This document shows, in pieces, positions 1 through 6,425 of a DNA stretch of 46,210 nt. The first letter of the stretch is position 1; the number at the start of each line of letters is the position of its first letter. A program made the position numbers and the translations under genes. The stretch lies in IMG/VR virus record IMGVR_UViG_3300034122_001692, positions 1 through 46,210 of that record; one strand, 5' to 3'. Source of the stretch: a virus. A model generated the notes under the pieces. The model saw only the letters and a program-made list of their open reading frames with translations, had not been told where the DNA came from and searched no databases.

Positions 1-105
1 AGCAATCAATCCATCTAAATATTCATAAAAAGCCATTTGAGCCTCATATTCTGCTTCTGCTTGTGCAGCGCATCCTGCTTCGGATTCCCATTGTTCTTGT
101 GTCAT
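1..105 (-). CDS. Partial small protein, N-terminal half (cut by window start)
   Basis: An open frame starts at ATG 105 and runs off the left edge after exactly 35 codons (MTQEQWESEAGC... ending ...YLDGLIA). It is Glu/Ala rich and soluble in this half. The leader before the ATG carries the AACC-rich motif typical of this arm. If the window is circular, the frame continues without a break into the partial gene at 46106-46210, giving a 69-residue protein with one C-terminal membrane helix. No family recognised. Confidence 0.6.
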   Translation of the reverse strand, partial: MTQEQWESEAGCAAQAEAEYEAQMAFYEYLDGLIA

Positions 106-149
106 TTTATTTAGGTTTTAAGGTTTGGTTGGGTTCACGAATGAGCGAG

Positions 150-401
150 TTAGTGGCAAGCACTAACTCTGTTTTTCAATTCAGCCTTGTAGTCGTAAAA
201 ATTAAGTTGTCTTTTTGCGTCTTCGCCATAATAAGTCTCTTGGTCATACCACATATCTTCTGCACACGAGCCACCACCCATTCTTACGGTTAACCCTTCT
301 TTGGCTTTACGTTCAATCCACTTAAGGATATTTTCCAAGTGACCAGTTTCTAAATCAGACAACTTGATTTTTTTGCCGTCTTTTGTCTTATGAAATTTCA
401 T
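150..401 (-). CDS. Small phage protein, uncharacterised
   Basis: 83 residues. The N-terminus (MKFHKTKDGKKIKLSDLETG) is followed by a short helix and a Gly-rich segment MGGGSCAEDMWYD. The pattern of a KIKLSDLET start followed by an amphipathic helix looks familiar from small uncharacterised phage proteins; no function is known to me. It is preceded by the AACCAAACCTTAAACC-type leader, and its distal leader region resembles that of the gene starting at 105 (shared AACTCGCTYATTYGT), suggesting duplicated intergenic units. Confidence 0.7.
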   Translation of the reverse strand: MKFHKTKDGKKIKLSDLETGHLENILKWIERKAKEGLTVRMGGGSCAEDMWYDQETYYGEDAKRQLNFYDYKAELKNRVSACH

Positions 402-465
402 TTTACTTTAGTTTCATAGGTTTAAGGTTTGGTTGGTTTTACAAATAAGCGAGTTACCTGCAAGC

Positions 466-678
466 CTATGACATCTGCTCCGTTAAAACCTCTTTCAACT
501 TTGCAAAATTTTCATTTGAGCAGTTGACAATAAACAATTCAAGCATAGACATTGGGTCTGTAAAACTGTCTTGTTCAAAAATTTCGCCCATTGCAGTATC
601 AGCATTGGCACAGTTTAAATCTTCAGGCGTATATCCAAACACCTGTAAAATTTTGCATTTTGTTTCTTCTGTTGTCAT
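466..678 (-). CDS. Small acidic protein, uncharacterised
   Basis: 70 residues, acidic, predicted mostly helical (MTTEETKCKILQVFGYTPED...). No motif recognised. The start is supported by the AACCTTAAAACCTAAATAAA-type leader directly upstream, nearly identical to that of the gene starting at 105. It lies 2 bp from the lipoprotein gene end, consistent with leftward cotranscription. Confidence 0.65.
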   Translation of the reverse strand: MTTEETKCKILQVFGYTPEDLNCANADTAMGEIFEQDSFTDPMSMLELFIVNCSNENFAKLKEVLTEQMS

Positions 679-679
679 T

Positions 680-877
680 TTATTTAGGTTTTAAGGTTTG
701 GAATAACTGATACCTCCCACACGAATCGGTCAGGGTCTTGATCTGTGGCCCGAATCCGTTTGAACGGGATAGGACATACTCGCAGGAATCACCCTTGGCC
801 CGGACCTCAATCACCTTCCAAGGGCGGTCGTTGGTGCAGGCGGTCAGGAGGAGCATTAGGAGCGATAGGTATCTCAT
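680..877 (-). CDS. Small lipoprotein
   Basis: 65 residues from the ATG at 877 (MRYLSLLMLLLTAC). A charged N-terminus, a hydrophobic stretch and the lipobox LTAC at residues 11-14 predict signal peptidase II processing and lipid attachment at the cysteine. The mature part is about 50 residues with two further cysteines. This start overlaps the stop of the upstream 33-residue membrane-protein gene as ATGA; a start three codons earlier exists but is less natural. Phage lipoproteins of this size act as outer spanins or superinfection-exclusion factors; which applies here is not visible. Confidence 0.7.
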   Translation of the reverse strand: MRYLSLLMLLLTACTNDRPWKVIEVRAKGDSCEYVLSRSNGFGPQIKTLTDSCGRYQLFQTLKPK

Positions 878-975
878 AGTGTCCAAATTAATGTAAGCAT
901 GATCAAGATAAAGATGGCTGCAGCAATTCCCTTGCCGATTTCAATGAGCAGGTCAATGATGTTTCCGGTGTTCAT
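874..975 (-). CDS. 33-residue single-helix membrane protein
   Basis: Short frame from ATG 975, sequence MNTGNIIDLLIEIGKGIAAA followed by a hydrophobic helix IFILIMLTLIW. One membrane helix with a short N-terminal segment. The stop overlaps the lipoprotein start by ATGA, so the two are probably translationally coupled. The pair of a tiny membrane protein and a lipoprotein is compatible with a lysis role (holin or spanin-like), but nothing in the sequence proves it. Confidence 0.55.
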   Translation of the reverse strand: MNTGNIIDLLIEIGKGIAAAIFILIMLTLIWTL

Positions 976-997
976 CTTGTTTCATTTGATTTGATTT

Positions 998-1096
998 GCA
1001 GCCAGGAAGGGAATTGGTCTAGCAAGAGAGTAGGCTATGCGCACTTGCCGTTTGAAGGACATCTCTTGAACTTTACCAATTCCGCCACCTGACTGC
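998..1096 (-). other. Long nested hairpin, tRNA-Leu-like on one side
   Basis: This 99-nt gene-free stretch contains three nested inverted pairs: 998-1006 with 1088-1096 (9 bp, one wobble), 1010-1018 with 1075-1083 (GGAATTGGT/ACCAATTCC, perfect 9 bp) and 1023-1029 with 1062-1068 (CAAGAGA/TCTCTTG, perfect 7 bp). The single imperfect pair is G-U only in the leftward transcript (C-A in the other), favouring a minus-strand RNA. The minus strand also contains TGGCGGAATTGGTA, a typical tRNA-Leu D-arm string, but D, anticodon and T stems do not fold as a cloverleaf. Could be a structured RNA, a processing site or an attachment/recombination element. Confidence 0.45.
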
Positions 1097-1100
1097 TTTG

Positions 1101-1241
1101 TTATTTTATTAAAGGTTGGATCATCCAAGCCAAAGCAACTATTAACGTAATTAAAAGCAAACCAATATACGACATAATTGCAAGGTAGTATAGGGGGTCA
1201 GTCCAAAAATCATGCCAAATTGTTTTTAACTTATTTTTCAT
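1101..1241 (-). CDS. 46-residue single-helix membrane protein
   Basis: From ATG 1241 the product is MKNKLKTIWHDFWTDPLYYL followed by a long hydrophobic helix (residues about 18-43). Charged and aromatic N-terminus, single helix, short tail. A start 19 codons upstream exists but gives an atypical N-terminus; the chosen one has an A-rich G-poor leader. No family recognised; lies with other small membrane proteins, so a holin-like role is conceivable. Confidence 0.55.
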   Translation of the reverse strand: MKNKLKTIWHDFWTDPLYYLAIMSYIGLLLITLIVALAWMIQPLIK

Positions 1242-1319
1242 TTGTTTTGTTTTTAGTTGACAATGAATGTGTAAATATAAAGCATTGACAGCCAACATTG
1301 TATGCTTTTTAAAAAAAAA

Positions 1320-1640
1320 TTATTCCTCCGGATTTAGACCAATGAACAGTTCATCCCTATACCCTTTCTCTTCTTCTATGTCAAGAATTGACATTCTATT
1401 GGACTTGAACGACTCTTTGTAGTATTCCGGATTGGGAACTGAAGCCTTCATGCCGGCCTCAAAGGCCGCATGAATGGCCCTAGACTCTCTGTTCAATAAG
1501 ATCTGAGCCTTCTTAATGAACGAATCCTTCATGCTCTTGGTCGGGAAGTCCTCAGACCAATGGTGAATAAACAACAGCATCTCGTACATAGGGCTCGTGC
1601 CAGGCGTGTTGAACATAACGTTGTTTTCTATCTTTTCCAT
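1320..1640 (-). CDS. Uncharacterised 106-residue protein
   Basis: 106 residues, starting MEKIENNVMFNTPGTSPMYE, largely helical with conserved-looking Trp/His (IHHWSEDFP) and an acidic C-terminus (LNPEE). No motif or family recognised. A T-rich stretch follows the stop but no clear terminator hairpin. Confidence 0.7.
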   Translation of the reverse strand: MEKIENNVMFNTPGTSPMYEMLLFIHHWSEDFPTKSMKDSFIKKAQILLNRESRAIHAAFEAGMKASVPNPEYYKESFKSNRMSILDIEEEKGYRDELFIGLNPEE

Positions 1641-1678
1641 GTTGCAAATATAGTTGTCATCAAGTTGAATCCGCCCCC

Positions 1679-1906
1679 TTATTGGTTTAGAATTTTAAAT
1701 TGAATGCCATCAACCACGTATCTCCGGAGGCGGATCACGAAACCAATAAAGGGGTTCCGAAGGCGTTTGCTGAGGGACTTAATTTGCCTGATCCAAGCAC
1801 TGGGGTGGTGCAAGTTTGGCTGTTTTTGGCAATCAGACACAGCAGAACTGAAATCTCCTATATTTTCTGCAAATCTATAACCGTGTTTTTCGTTTTTGTA
1901 CACCAT
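1679..1906 (-). CDS. Uncharacterised 75-residue protein
   Basis: From ATG 1906 (MVYKNEKHGYRFAENIGDFS) the frame gives 75 residues with one cysteine and a basic C-terminal half. A longer version from 1954 would overlap the upstream gene, so the internal start is preferred. The opposite strand is also open over much of this stretch (1700-1960), which lowers confidence; the leftward frame fits the operon direction and spacing. Confidence 0.45.
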   Translation of the reverse strand: MVYKNEKHGYRFAENIGDFSSAVSDCQKQPNLHHPSAWIRQIKSLSKRLRNPFIGFVIRLRRYVVDGIQFKILNQ

Positions 1907-1922
1907 ATTTCCCGAGTAAGGC

Positions 1923-2153
1923 TTAAAAAATCTTTTTATACACAATATTGGCATACTTAAAATTGGGTGTTTTTATCCCAACATCCGCACAAACGGACTT
2001 TATGTATGGTTTTCCGTCCTTGTATTTGTGAATAACTTTTGTCTCCATCTGTCCGTCTACGAAGTCGGTTTTAATAAGTGGAGAGCACGAACATTTGCAA
2101 ATTGAGTGGTTTTCGCTTATGTCATCAAGGGGGATCATATGAACTATTCGCAT
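1923..2153 (-). CDS. Small cysteine-containing phage protein
   Basis: 76 residues. The order His-Met-Ile-Pro-Leu-Asp-Asp near the N-terminus, then CKCSCSP, then VIHKYKDGK matches a common uncharacterised small phage family that I recall as H-V-V-P-x-x-D ... C-x-C-x-P ... H-x-S-x-D-G-R-E. The cysteines and histidines could bind metal. Function unknown. First gene of the leftward run below the two rightward genes at 2174-2696. Confidence 0.6.
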   Translation of the reverse strand: MRIVHMIPLDDISENHSICKCSCSPLIKTDFVDGQMETKVIHKYKDGKPYIKSVCADVGIKTPNFKYANIVYKKIF

Positions 2154-2173
2154 CTAGGGGAGTTAATTGGTTT

Positions 2174-2425
2174 ATGGAACAAGATACTACTTATGGGAAG
2201 GCAGATGTCGTTTATAGCCTAAATCCGGATTTTTCTGTGGAAGAATCCGTGATTGAAGAGATCAGGAAGAGGAGCCAAGTTGGATTCAAGAAATACGGCA
2301 AGACCATGACACGGACCGACCTTTCGGTCCGGGAATGGTTACAGCATGCCCTTGAAGAAGCCTTGGACCTGTCGGTATACCTGAAGCGCGTAATTATGGA
2401 AATGGATGGCAAGATTAAGCCTTGA
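2174..2425 (+). CDS. Putative all-alpha NTP-pyrophosphatase-like small protein
   Basis: 83 residues from ATG 2174 (MEQDTTYGKADVVYSLNPDF). It carries RSQVGFKKYGKTM and the helix WLQHALEEALDLSVYLKR. The EExxD arrangement (EEALD) on an amphipathic helix recalls MazG/dUTPase-type all-alpha nucleotide pyrophosphatases, and similar KYG...W.HALEE..D proteins are widespread in phages. It is on the opposite strand to its neighbours. The start at 2174 is preferred to 2078 because the longer version overlaps the divergent leftward gene. Enzymatic activity is inference. Confidence 0.65.
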   Translation: MEQDTTYGKADVVYSLNPDFSVEESVIEEIRKRSQVGFKKYGKTMTRTDLSVREWLQHALEEALDLSVYLKRVIMEMDGKIKP

Positions 2426-2696
2426 ACTATGCCAAAAGGCGTCCTATCCATTGGTGTCCATAAAAGACTACATATCAATTTACAAGGAAAAATACCAAGC
2501 ATGGCTTAAAGAAAGTCAAGTAAGAGCCCTTATAAAAAATGACAAGATTGATTATGTGAAACACAATGACCGCATATACGTGGTCATTAATCAAAGGTCT
2601 ATGGAAGGCTTGAGTACGCCGAAAAATGCCCGAATTCGCATCAAGAAATCGCTGAAAGAGAAGACTCGCTGGGGCTTAACGGATCGCAGGATGTAG
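2406..2696 (+). CDS. Excisionase/MerR-like small DNA-binding protein
   Basis: 96 residues, overlapping the upstream gene by 20 bp. Residues about 17-63 (SIKDYISIYKEKYQAWLKES, then QVRALIKNDKIDYVKHNDR, then IYVVI) look like a winged-helix excisionase/MerR-type fold: helix, turn, recognition helix, then a wing. The last 35 residues overlap the 3' end of the converging leftward gene (2591-3148). A regulatory role is inferred from the fold only. Confidence 0.5.
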   Translation: MARLSLELCQKASYPLVSIKDYISIYKEKYQAWLKESQVRALIKNDKIDYVKHNDRIYVVINQRSMEGLSTPKNARIRIKKSLKEKTRWGLTDRRM

Positions 2697-3148
2697 ATGT
2701 CCTGAGGAGCTGCAGGAATGCCTCCAAAGTAAACCTTCAGCATGTAGGTCACAAAGGGTATCCGAACCTTAAACGTGGTGCAAACGCCGTTTATGCAAAC
2801 CGAAGCGTTGTTGCCTTGGTTTGAAATCAAGCAGTCAACCACATCCCCGGGCTTTACGATAGTGGACTTTCTTATCTCCCGAACGCCATTCACATACGAA
2901 GTGGCGTAGAGCTGAATGGCCTTGCCATCCTCCGTCGGTAGCCAACAGACGCGAACAGAGTTCCGCTTGTGGTACGGCATACCGGATATCCCCCAAAGCT
3001 TGTTGATCCCATAGATGTACCCCTCAGTGGGGTACAAGCAACTTTGCGTGAAAACAAAGGAGCGCTTCCATATTGTCCCCATTGTAGGGAGCATGGGGTC
3101 GTTCAATGGCCAGTTCTGACCCTTCTTTATGACGATTACTTTTTGCAT
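2591..3148 (-). CDS. Bacteroidetes-type uncharacterised beta-rich protein
   Basis: 185 residues. The central order GISGMPYHKRNSVRVCW, then IQLYATSYVNGVREIRKS, then VYFGGIPAAPQDIYI matches a recurrent uncharacterised family in Bacteroidetes and their phages, which I remember with the signature H-H-K-N-S-A-R-F-G-W ... Y-V-N-G-K-R ... Y-F-G-G-x-x-x-A-P-H-D-I. Alternating hydrophobics suggest a beta sandwich. No known function. The 3' end overlaps the converging rightward gene by about 100 bp. Confidence 0.65.
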   Translation of the reverse strand: MQKVIVIKKGQNWPLNDPMLPTMGTIWKRSFVFTQSCLYPTEGYIYGINKLWGISGMPYHKRNSVRVCWLPTEDGKAIQLYATSYVNGVREIRKSTIVKPGDVVDCLISNQGNNASVCINGVCTTFKVRIPFVTYMLKVYFGGIPAAPQDIYILRSVKPQRVFSFSDFLMRIRAFFGVLKPSIDL

Positions 3149-3195
3149 AGGATGTTGTCTAATTAGTTAACAAAATTGGGGAATTGAGTGTTGCA

Positions 3196-3639
3196 CTACC
3201 GGTGGATGATGATTGGTATCGCCTTTCCAATTGGTTGCTTGACAACGGACTGCTCGTCCTTGTAAAGACCATGGCAGACTCTACCGTCAAAGAAGGTGTA
3301 GTACACAATGCGTTTGTGGGAGAAAAGATCCGGAAGCAGAGTTGACTCTATCTTGATGATCGTCCTGGATATTCTATTGTCAACATCGCTGAGGCTTGAA
3401 ATAGTATTATAGGCATGCATGGCAGAAACGTGGTCCGATAGGCCGAACTCCTCGGATATTTTTTGGTAGCCAATTTCCAAATGTTTCCGGCATAGGTACA
3501 TCGCTATGTGCCTGGGCTCTACGTTGTGCCTCTTCTTGCCGGACTTAGCGTTCATGACTTCGGGATCGCATCCGTACTTTTCGCATACGGATTTCTTTAC
3601 TTTATTTACAAGTTCTACAATTTCTTCGTATCGTGGCAT
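3196..3639 (-). CDS. DnaA domain IV-like DNA-binding protein
   Basis: 147 residues from ATG 3639 (MPRYEEIVELVNKVKKSVCE). Residues about 40-80 reproduce the DnaA C-terminal DNA-binding domain: RHIAMYLCRKHLEIGYQKIS, then FGLSDHVSAMHAYNTI (compare FGGRDHTTVLHA of DnaA). No AAA+ ATPase is present, so this is a stand-alone origin-binding-type module followed by about 60 further residues. The start six bases after the methyltransferase stop fits tight packing. It may recruit host replication proteins or act as a regulator at the repeats around 15.4-17.8 kb (inference). Confidence 0.75.
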   Translation of the reverse strand: MPRYEEIVELVNKVKKSVCEKYGCDPEVMNAKSGKKRHNVEPRHIAMYLCRKHLEIGYQKISEEFGLSDHVSAMHAYNTISSLSDVDNRISRTIIKIESTLLPDLFSHKRIVYYTFFDGRVCHGLYKDEQSVVKQPIGKAIPIIIHR

Positions 3640-3644
3640 ATTGC

Positions 3645-5015
3645 TTATTTGTTTATTATTTTTTCTATTAGTTGAATGCGTTGACCAATCCACCGCATAA
3701 CCGGCACGGCCATTGAGTTACCGCAAGCCTTGTACCTCGGTCCATCGGGGCATTGGTCGGCTTCCTTGTTTCGGTAGGGAATCTTCGTCCAATCATCGGG
3801 GAATCCTTGTAGGCGTTCGCACTCCTTGGGGGTCAGCCTTCGGATAGCCATTAAGTGCAACACGGCTCCAATATGCTCGGTGTCTGATTGTGAGCGAATG
3901 GTTTGCGTGGTGTGGTCGTTTGTGGTGTAATTGTAGGTGTCCACGGCTATCGGTTGGGCAACGACATCTCTCTCCCCAAAATTAGCAGAACCACATCCCT
4001 TGAAATAATTTGCGTCAATCGTTCCTGCTATATTTCCATTTATTCCTATCGGTTGAGCAATCTGCTGATCCTGCATTGTGCTAATCGTAAACGCTTGCTC
4101 TTCTTGACCGAGATATCCTTTTCCTCCACCTTCGCATCCACCACGAACCTTGAAGGCTATCGGTTGGGCAACAACATTCGTGCTTCGTACATCTCCAACA
4201 TCAAAGCAATTTATCGTATTGGCCGTTTCATCCTTCTCCCAGGTTTCAAAGTCGCTATCGCTTTGCGCTCTTCTCACTTTACGAAATGGTTGCTGAAGTA
4301 TAGCCCCAAAGTTATCCTTATCCGGCATCCGTTGTGCGCCATTCGCATTCTGCTTGGTTAAGGTTCCTGCAACTTGACTTCCGTCCCACCAACTGCCTGC
4401 CTCTCCAACGCTTCCTTCAGCATTGGCGGTAACTTCTTCCCTCTTTTTTCTGCTCGGTTTAGTATTCCCTTGCAGGCTTTCTCGCTCAAATAGAACCGCT
4501 GCGGCAACTCGCCAGTCTCCAAGGTATCCGACAACAAACACTCTTCTGCGTCTTTGGGCGACTCCGAAGTATTGAGCGTCAAGAACTCTGTATGCGAACC
4601 CATACCCGAGTTCCCCCAACGCCCCGAGGAAGGTGCCAAAATCTTTTCCTCCGTTGGACGACAATACACCGGGGACATTTTCCCAGACGATCCACTTGGG
4701 ACGGAGTTTATCAGCGATTGAAAGAAAGGTAAGCATGAGGTTCCCTCGTGGGTCATCAAGTCCCTTGCGAAGTCCTGCGACGGAGAAGGATTGGCATGGG
4801 GTTCCCCCCACGAGAAGGTCAATTGGTCGTTCATCTGCGATTGGGTTTTGGTTAATGGTTGTCATATCTCCCAAGTTAGGAACCGTTGGGAACCGGTGTT
4901 TCAGCACATCCGAAGGGAATTGTTCAATCTCTGAGAACCATTGCGGCTCCCACCCGAGGTTATGCCAAGCGACTGTAGCCGCTTCAATGCCTGAGCAAAC
5001 TGATCCGTATTTCAT
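3645..5015 (-). CDS. C5-cytosine DNA methyltransferase (orphan)
   Basis: 456 residues with the ordered motifs of C5-cytosine methyltransferases: motif I SVCSGIEAA (5-13), motif IV GGTPCQSFS with catalytic C74, motif VI WENVPG (E112), motif VIII QRRRR (154-158), motifs IX/X LTPKECERLQGFPDDW (from 394) and ACGNSMAVPVMRWIG. It transfers methyl from S-adenosylmethionine to cytosine in phage or host DNA. The target-recognition region (about 180-390) contains three related VAQPIA/IAQPIG segments, as in phage Dcm-type enzymes. No restriction endonuclease is adjacent, so it probably protects phage DNA. A second frame is open over codons 61-219 (see separate entry). Confidence 0.93.
   Translation of the reverse strand: MKYGSVCSGIEAATVAWHNLGWEPQWFSEIEQFPSDVLKHRFPTVPNLGDMTTINQNPIADERPIDLLVGGTPCQSFSVAGLRKGLDDPRGNLMLTFLSIADKLRPKWIVWENVPGVLSSNGGKDFGTFLGALGELGYGFAYRVLDAQYFGVAQRRRRVFVVGYLGDWRVAAAVLFERESLQGNTKPSRKKREEVTANAEGSVGEAGSWWDGSQVAGTLTKQNANGAQRMPDKDNFGAILQQPFRKVRRAQSDSDFETWEKDETANTINCFDVGDVRSTNVVAQPIAFKVRGGCEGGGKGYLGQEEQAFTISTMQDQQIAQPIGINGNIAGTIDANYFKGCGSANFGERDVVAQPIAVDTYNYTTNDHTTQTIRSQSDTEHIGAVLHLMAIRRLTPKECERLQGFPDDWTKIPYRNKEADQCPDGPRYKACGNSMAVPVMRWIGQRIQLIEKIINK
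4358..4834 (-). CDS. Possible overprinted ORF inside the methyltransferase gene
   Basis: A 158-codon frame on the same strand, shifted by one base relative to the methyltransferase. Its sequence looks protein-like, e.g. YCRPTEEKILAPSSGRWGNS, then FYLSEKACKGILNRAEKRGK. I have the impression that this kind of LSxKACxGILxRAEKRGK sequence is annotated as separate proteins in other phages carrying Dcm-type genes, but that could also be conserved shadow translation forced by the methyltransferase codons. Reported as possible, not established. Confidence 0.3.
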   Translation of the reverse strand: MNDQLTFSWGEPHANPSPSQDFARDLMTHEGTSCLPFFQSLINSVPSGSSGKMSPVYCRPTEEKILAPSSGRWGNSGMGSHTEFLTLNTSESPKDAEECLLSDTLETGELPQRFYLSEKACKGILNRAEKRGKKLPPMLKEALERQAVGGTEVKLQEP

Positions 5016-5050
5016 TTATTTGGTTGTTTGGTTAAATTTTCCCTTAAATT

Positions 5051-5078
5051 AAAACGGGGAGATAATTCCCCCCGTTTT
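5051..5078 (-). terminator. Rho-independent terminator for leftward transcripts
   Basis: Perfect 9-bp stem AAAACGGGG/CCCCGTTTT (5051-5059 with 5070-5078) with a 10-nt loop, located between the SSB-like gene and the methyltransferase gene. In the leftward transcript the stem is followed by a T-rich tract (TTTTAATTT). It would separate the methyltransferase group from upstream genes. Confidence 0.65.
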
Positions 5079-5101
5079 TAGCATAAAAAGCAGCCATTCC
5101 T

Positions 5102-5377
5102 TTAGAATGGCATATCATCATCAACACTTTCCGCTTGAGATGGAGCCGATTTTTTGGTTGGAGTCCATTCATTAAGTGAGGCATTGTGAGTGTGTCCGTA
5201 CTTGTCTGGCTGATCAAGTTCCCAGCAGTCAATGGTTACATACCCTTTCTCGTTCTTGTGGTTCTTGAGGAACTCAGAGAACTTGTCTGCCTGGATGTTC
5301 ACGCTGAAGACAGACTTCGTGTTGATGATTTTGGCCCTTACTTTAAAGCCATCAGCAAATGTTTTTTGTGCTTTCAT
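5102..5377 (-). CDS. SSB-like single-stranded DNA-binding protein
   Basis: 91 residues. The C-terminus is an acidic tip DDDMPF, very close to the DDDIPF tip with which bacterial SSB recruits partner proteins; the body (VFSVNIQADKFSEFLKNHKN, then KGYVTIDCWELDQPDKYGHT) is beta-rich and could be a short OB-like fold. Shorter than canonical SSB (about 110-180 residues). Its neighbourhood of nuclease, DnaA-like and methyltransferase genes supports a DNA-metabolism role. Start preceded by the ACTAAACCCC leader motif. Confidence 0.55.
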   Translation of the reverse strand: MKAQKTFADGFKVRAKIINTKSVFSVNIQADKFSEFLKNHKNEKGYVTIDCWELDQPDKYGHTHNASLNEWTPTKKSAPSQAESVDDDMPF

Positions 5378-5416
5378 TTTTTTGGATTTTGGGGTTTAGT
5401 TGTGCAAATATAATCA

Positions 5417-5698
5417 TTAATCTTTCTTCTTGTGCTTTATTGACAAATTAAAAAATCTCAAACACATATCATCAAATCTCAAAGGCTTTTTAACCTCTTG
5501 CCCATTGTACCTGAATGTGCAATCCCATACGTCTGTTTCCAATGCGTCAGGATCCTTGATTAGGTTGACGATCTCTTTCTCGCATTCAAGCATAACTCCA
5601 TCCTTGACATACATCCTCCTCCTAATGGATCCCTCCTTTTTTGATGAGACTAAATACTTGTACATATTATCGTGGTAACCTCTTGAGCCATCATTCAT
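5417..5698 (-). CDS. Uncharacterised 93-residue protein
   Basis: 93 residues beginning MNDGSRGYHDNMYKYLVSSK, basic C-terminus (KHKKKD). A segment VKDGVMLECEKEIVNLIKD looks helical. Start overlaps the stop of the upstream 52-residue gene as ATGA, indicating translational coupling. No family recognised. Confidence 0.65.
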   Translation of the reverse strand: MNDGSRGYHDNMYKYLVSSKKEGSIRRRMYVKDGVMLECEKEIVNLIKDPDALETDVWDCTFRYNGQEVKKPLRFDDMCLRFFNLSIKHKKKD

Positions 5699-5853
5699 TT
5701 CTTCATTCTTTTAAATCTTGAAAATAAAACAGATTCTTCAACGCACATCTTATACTTAATCATTAAGTATCTTCTTACGGCGTTCAGAGGCTTGCCTGAT
5801 TTAGCGGCCACCTCTATGATCGAGTCAATTATGTCTTTGGGTTGCTTCATCAT
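5695..5853 (-). CDS. 52-residue basic helical protein
   Basis: Short frame from ATG 5853: MMKQPKDIIDSIIEVAAKSG, then KPLNAVRRYLMIKYKMCVEE and a basic tail. Two or three amphipathic helices with a turn suggest a small HTH-like fold, though not a recognised family. It has the ACCAAACAAA-type leader and an ATGA overlap with the next gene, which support it as real in spite of its size. A second ATG immediately follows the first. Confidence 0.6.
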   Translation of the reverse strand: MMKQPKDIIDSIIEVAAKSGKPLNAVRRYLMIKYKMCVEESVLFSRFKRMKK

Positions 5854-5863
5854 TTTGTTTGGT

Positions 5864-6082
5864 TTAATTGTCGGAAACGAATTGATTTAAAAGTAATTCA
5901 GTTACACCATCCGGTATGTCTTTAATTGATAGTGGCGAGCCATTAACCTTGGCTTCTAAGATTTGAAAGCCACACTTTTGCATTCCGTAGATAGTCATAC
6001 TCTCTGACTTTTTTATCACGATATCAAATTGAAGTCCATCCCATAGGATGTCAACTGAAAGTGTGTTGTTGTCTTTATTCAT
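5864..6082 (-). CDS. Uncharacterised 72-residue protein
   Basis: From ATG 6082 (MNKDNNTLSVDILWDGLQFD) the frame gives 72 residues, beta-rich with a C-terminal helix ELLLNQFVSDN. A longer start at 6106 would extend the overlap with the upstream nuclease gene; the chosen start gives an 8-bp overlap. No family recognised. Confidence 0.6.
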   Translation of the reverse strand: MNKDNNTLSVDILWDGLQFDIVIKKSESMTIYGMQKCGFQILEAKVNGSPLSIKDIPDGVTELLLNQFVSDN

Positions 6083-6425
6083 TCTTGAAGAATTTTGTTT
6101 TAACAAGGTGGGTCAATATTTTGTACCAATCATCCTTTTCTAGGCAGACAACCGATCCAAGTCTGTTTCTTTTGTGGAATACGGTCCTAATCTTATCCCT
6201 AGGCATATTGGATATTACTTGATGAACACCTGGGGACAATCTCTCAACGGCTTTGCATTGGATGTGATATGGCAATCCAACAAGGTCAACACCGGCATCG
6301 TCCATTCTCTTTGATTCATTCCTTGATGTAAATACATCCTTAAAACCTAAATCAATGTGATCGTTTTTGATGGACAATTCGTAGGTGTTACCCTTCGCTC
6401 TTGGTGACTTTATTTTCTTGGCCAT
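6075..6425 (-). CDS. Putative PDDEXK nuclease (Holliday-junction resolvase-like)
   Basis: 116 residues. The order GNTYELSIKNDHIDLGF (Glu on helix 1), then TSRNESKRMDDAGVDLVGLP (conserved Asp), then YHIQCKAVERLSPGV (Q-x-K) follows the restriction-endonuclease-like core seen in archaeal-type Hjc resolvases and related phage nucleases. It would cut branched DNA during replication/recombination. It overlaps the upstream gene by 1 bp (TAATG) and the downstream gene by 8 bp. The fold is recognised from motif order only; the exact substrate is inference. Confidence 0.6.
   Translation of the reverse strand: MAKKIKSPRAKGNTYELSIKNDHIDLGFKDVFTSRNESKRMDDAGVDLVGLPYHIQCKAVERLSPGVHQVISNMPRDKIRTVFHKRNRLGSVVCLEKDDWYKILTHLVKTKFFKNE

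Noticed and set aside
998-1096. A functional tRNA-Leu gene on the minus strand
   Set aside because: The acceptor-like and D-arm-like strings are present, but anticodon and T stems do not pair and there is no T-loop consensus; listed as a structured element instead.
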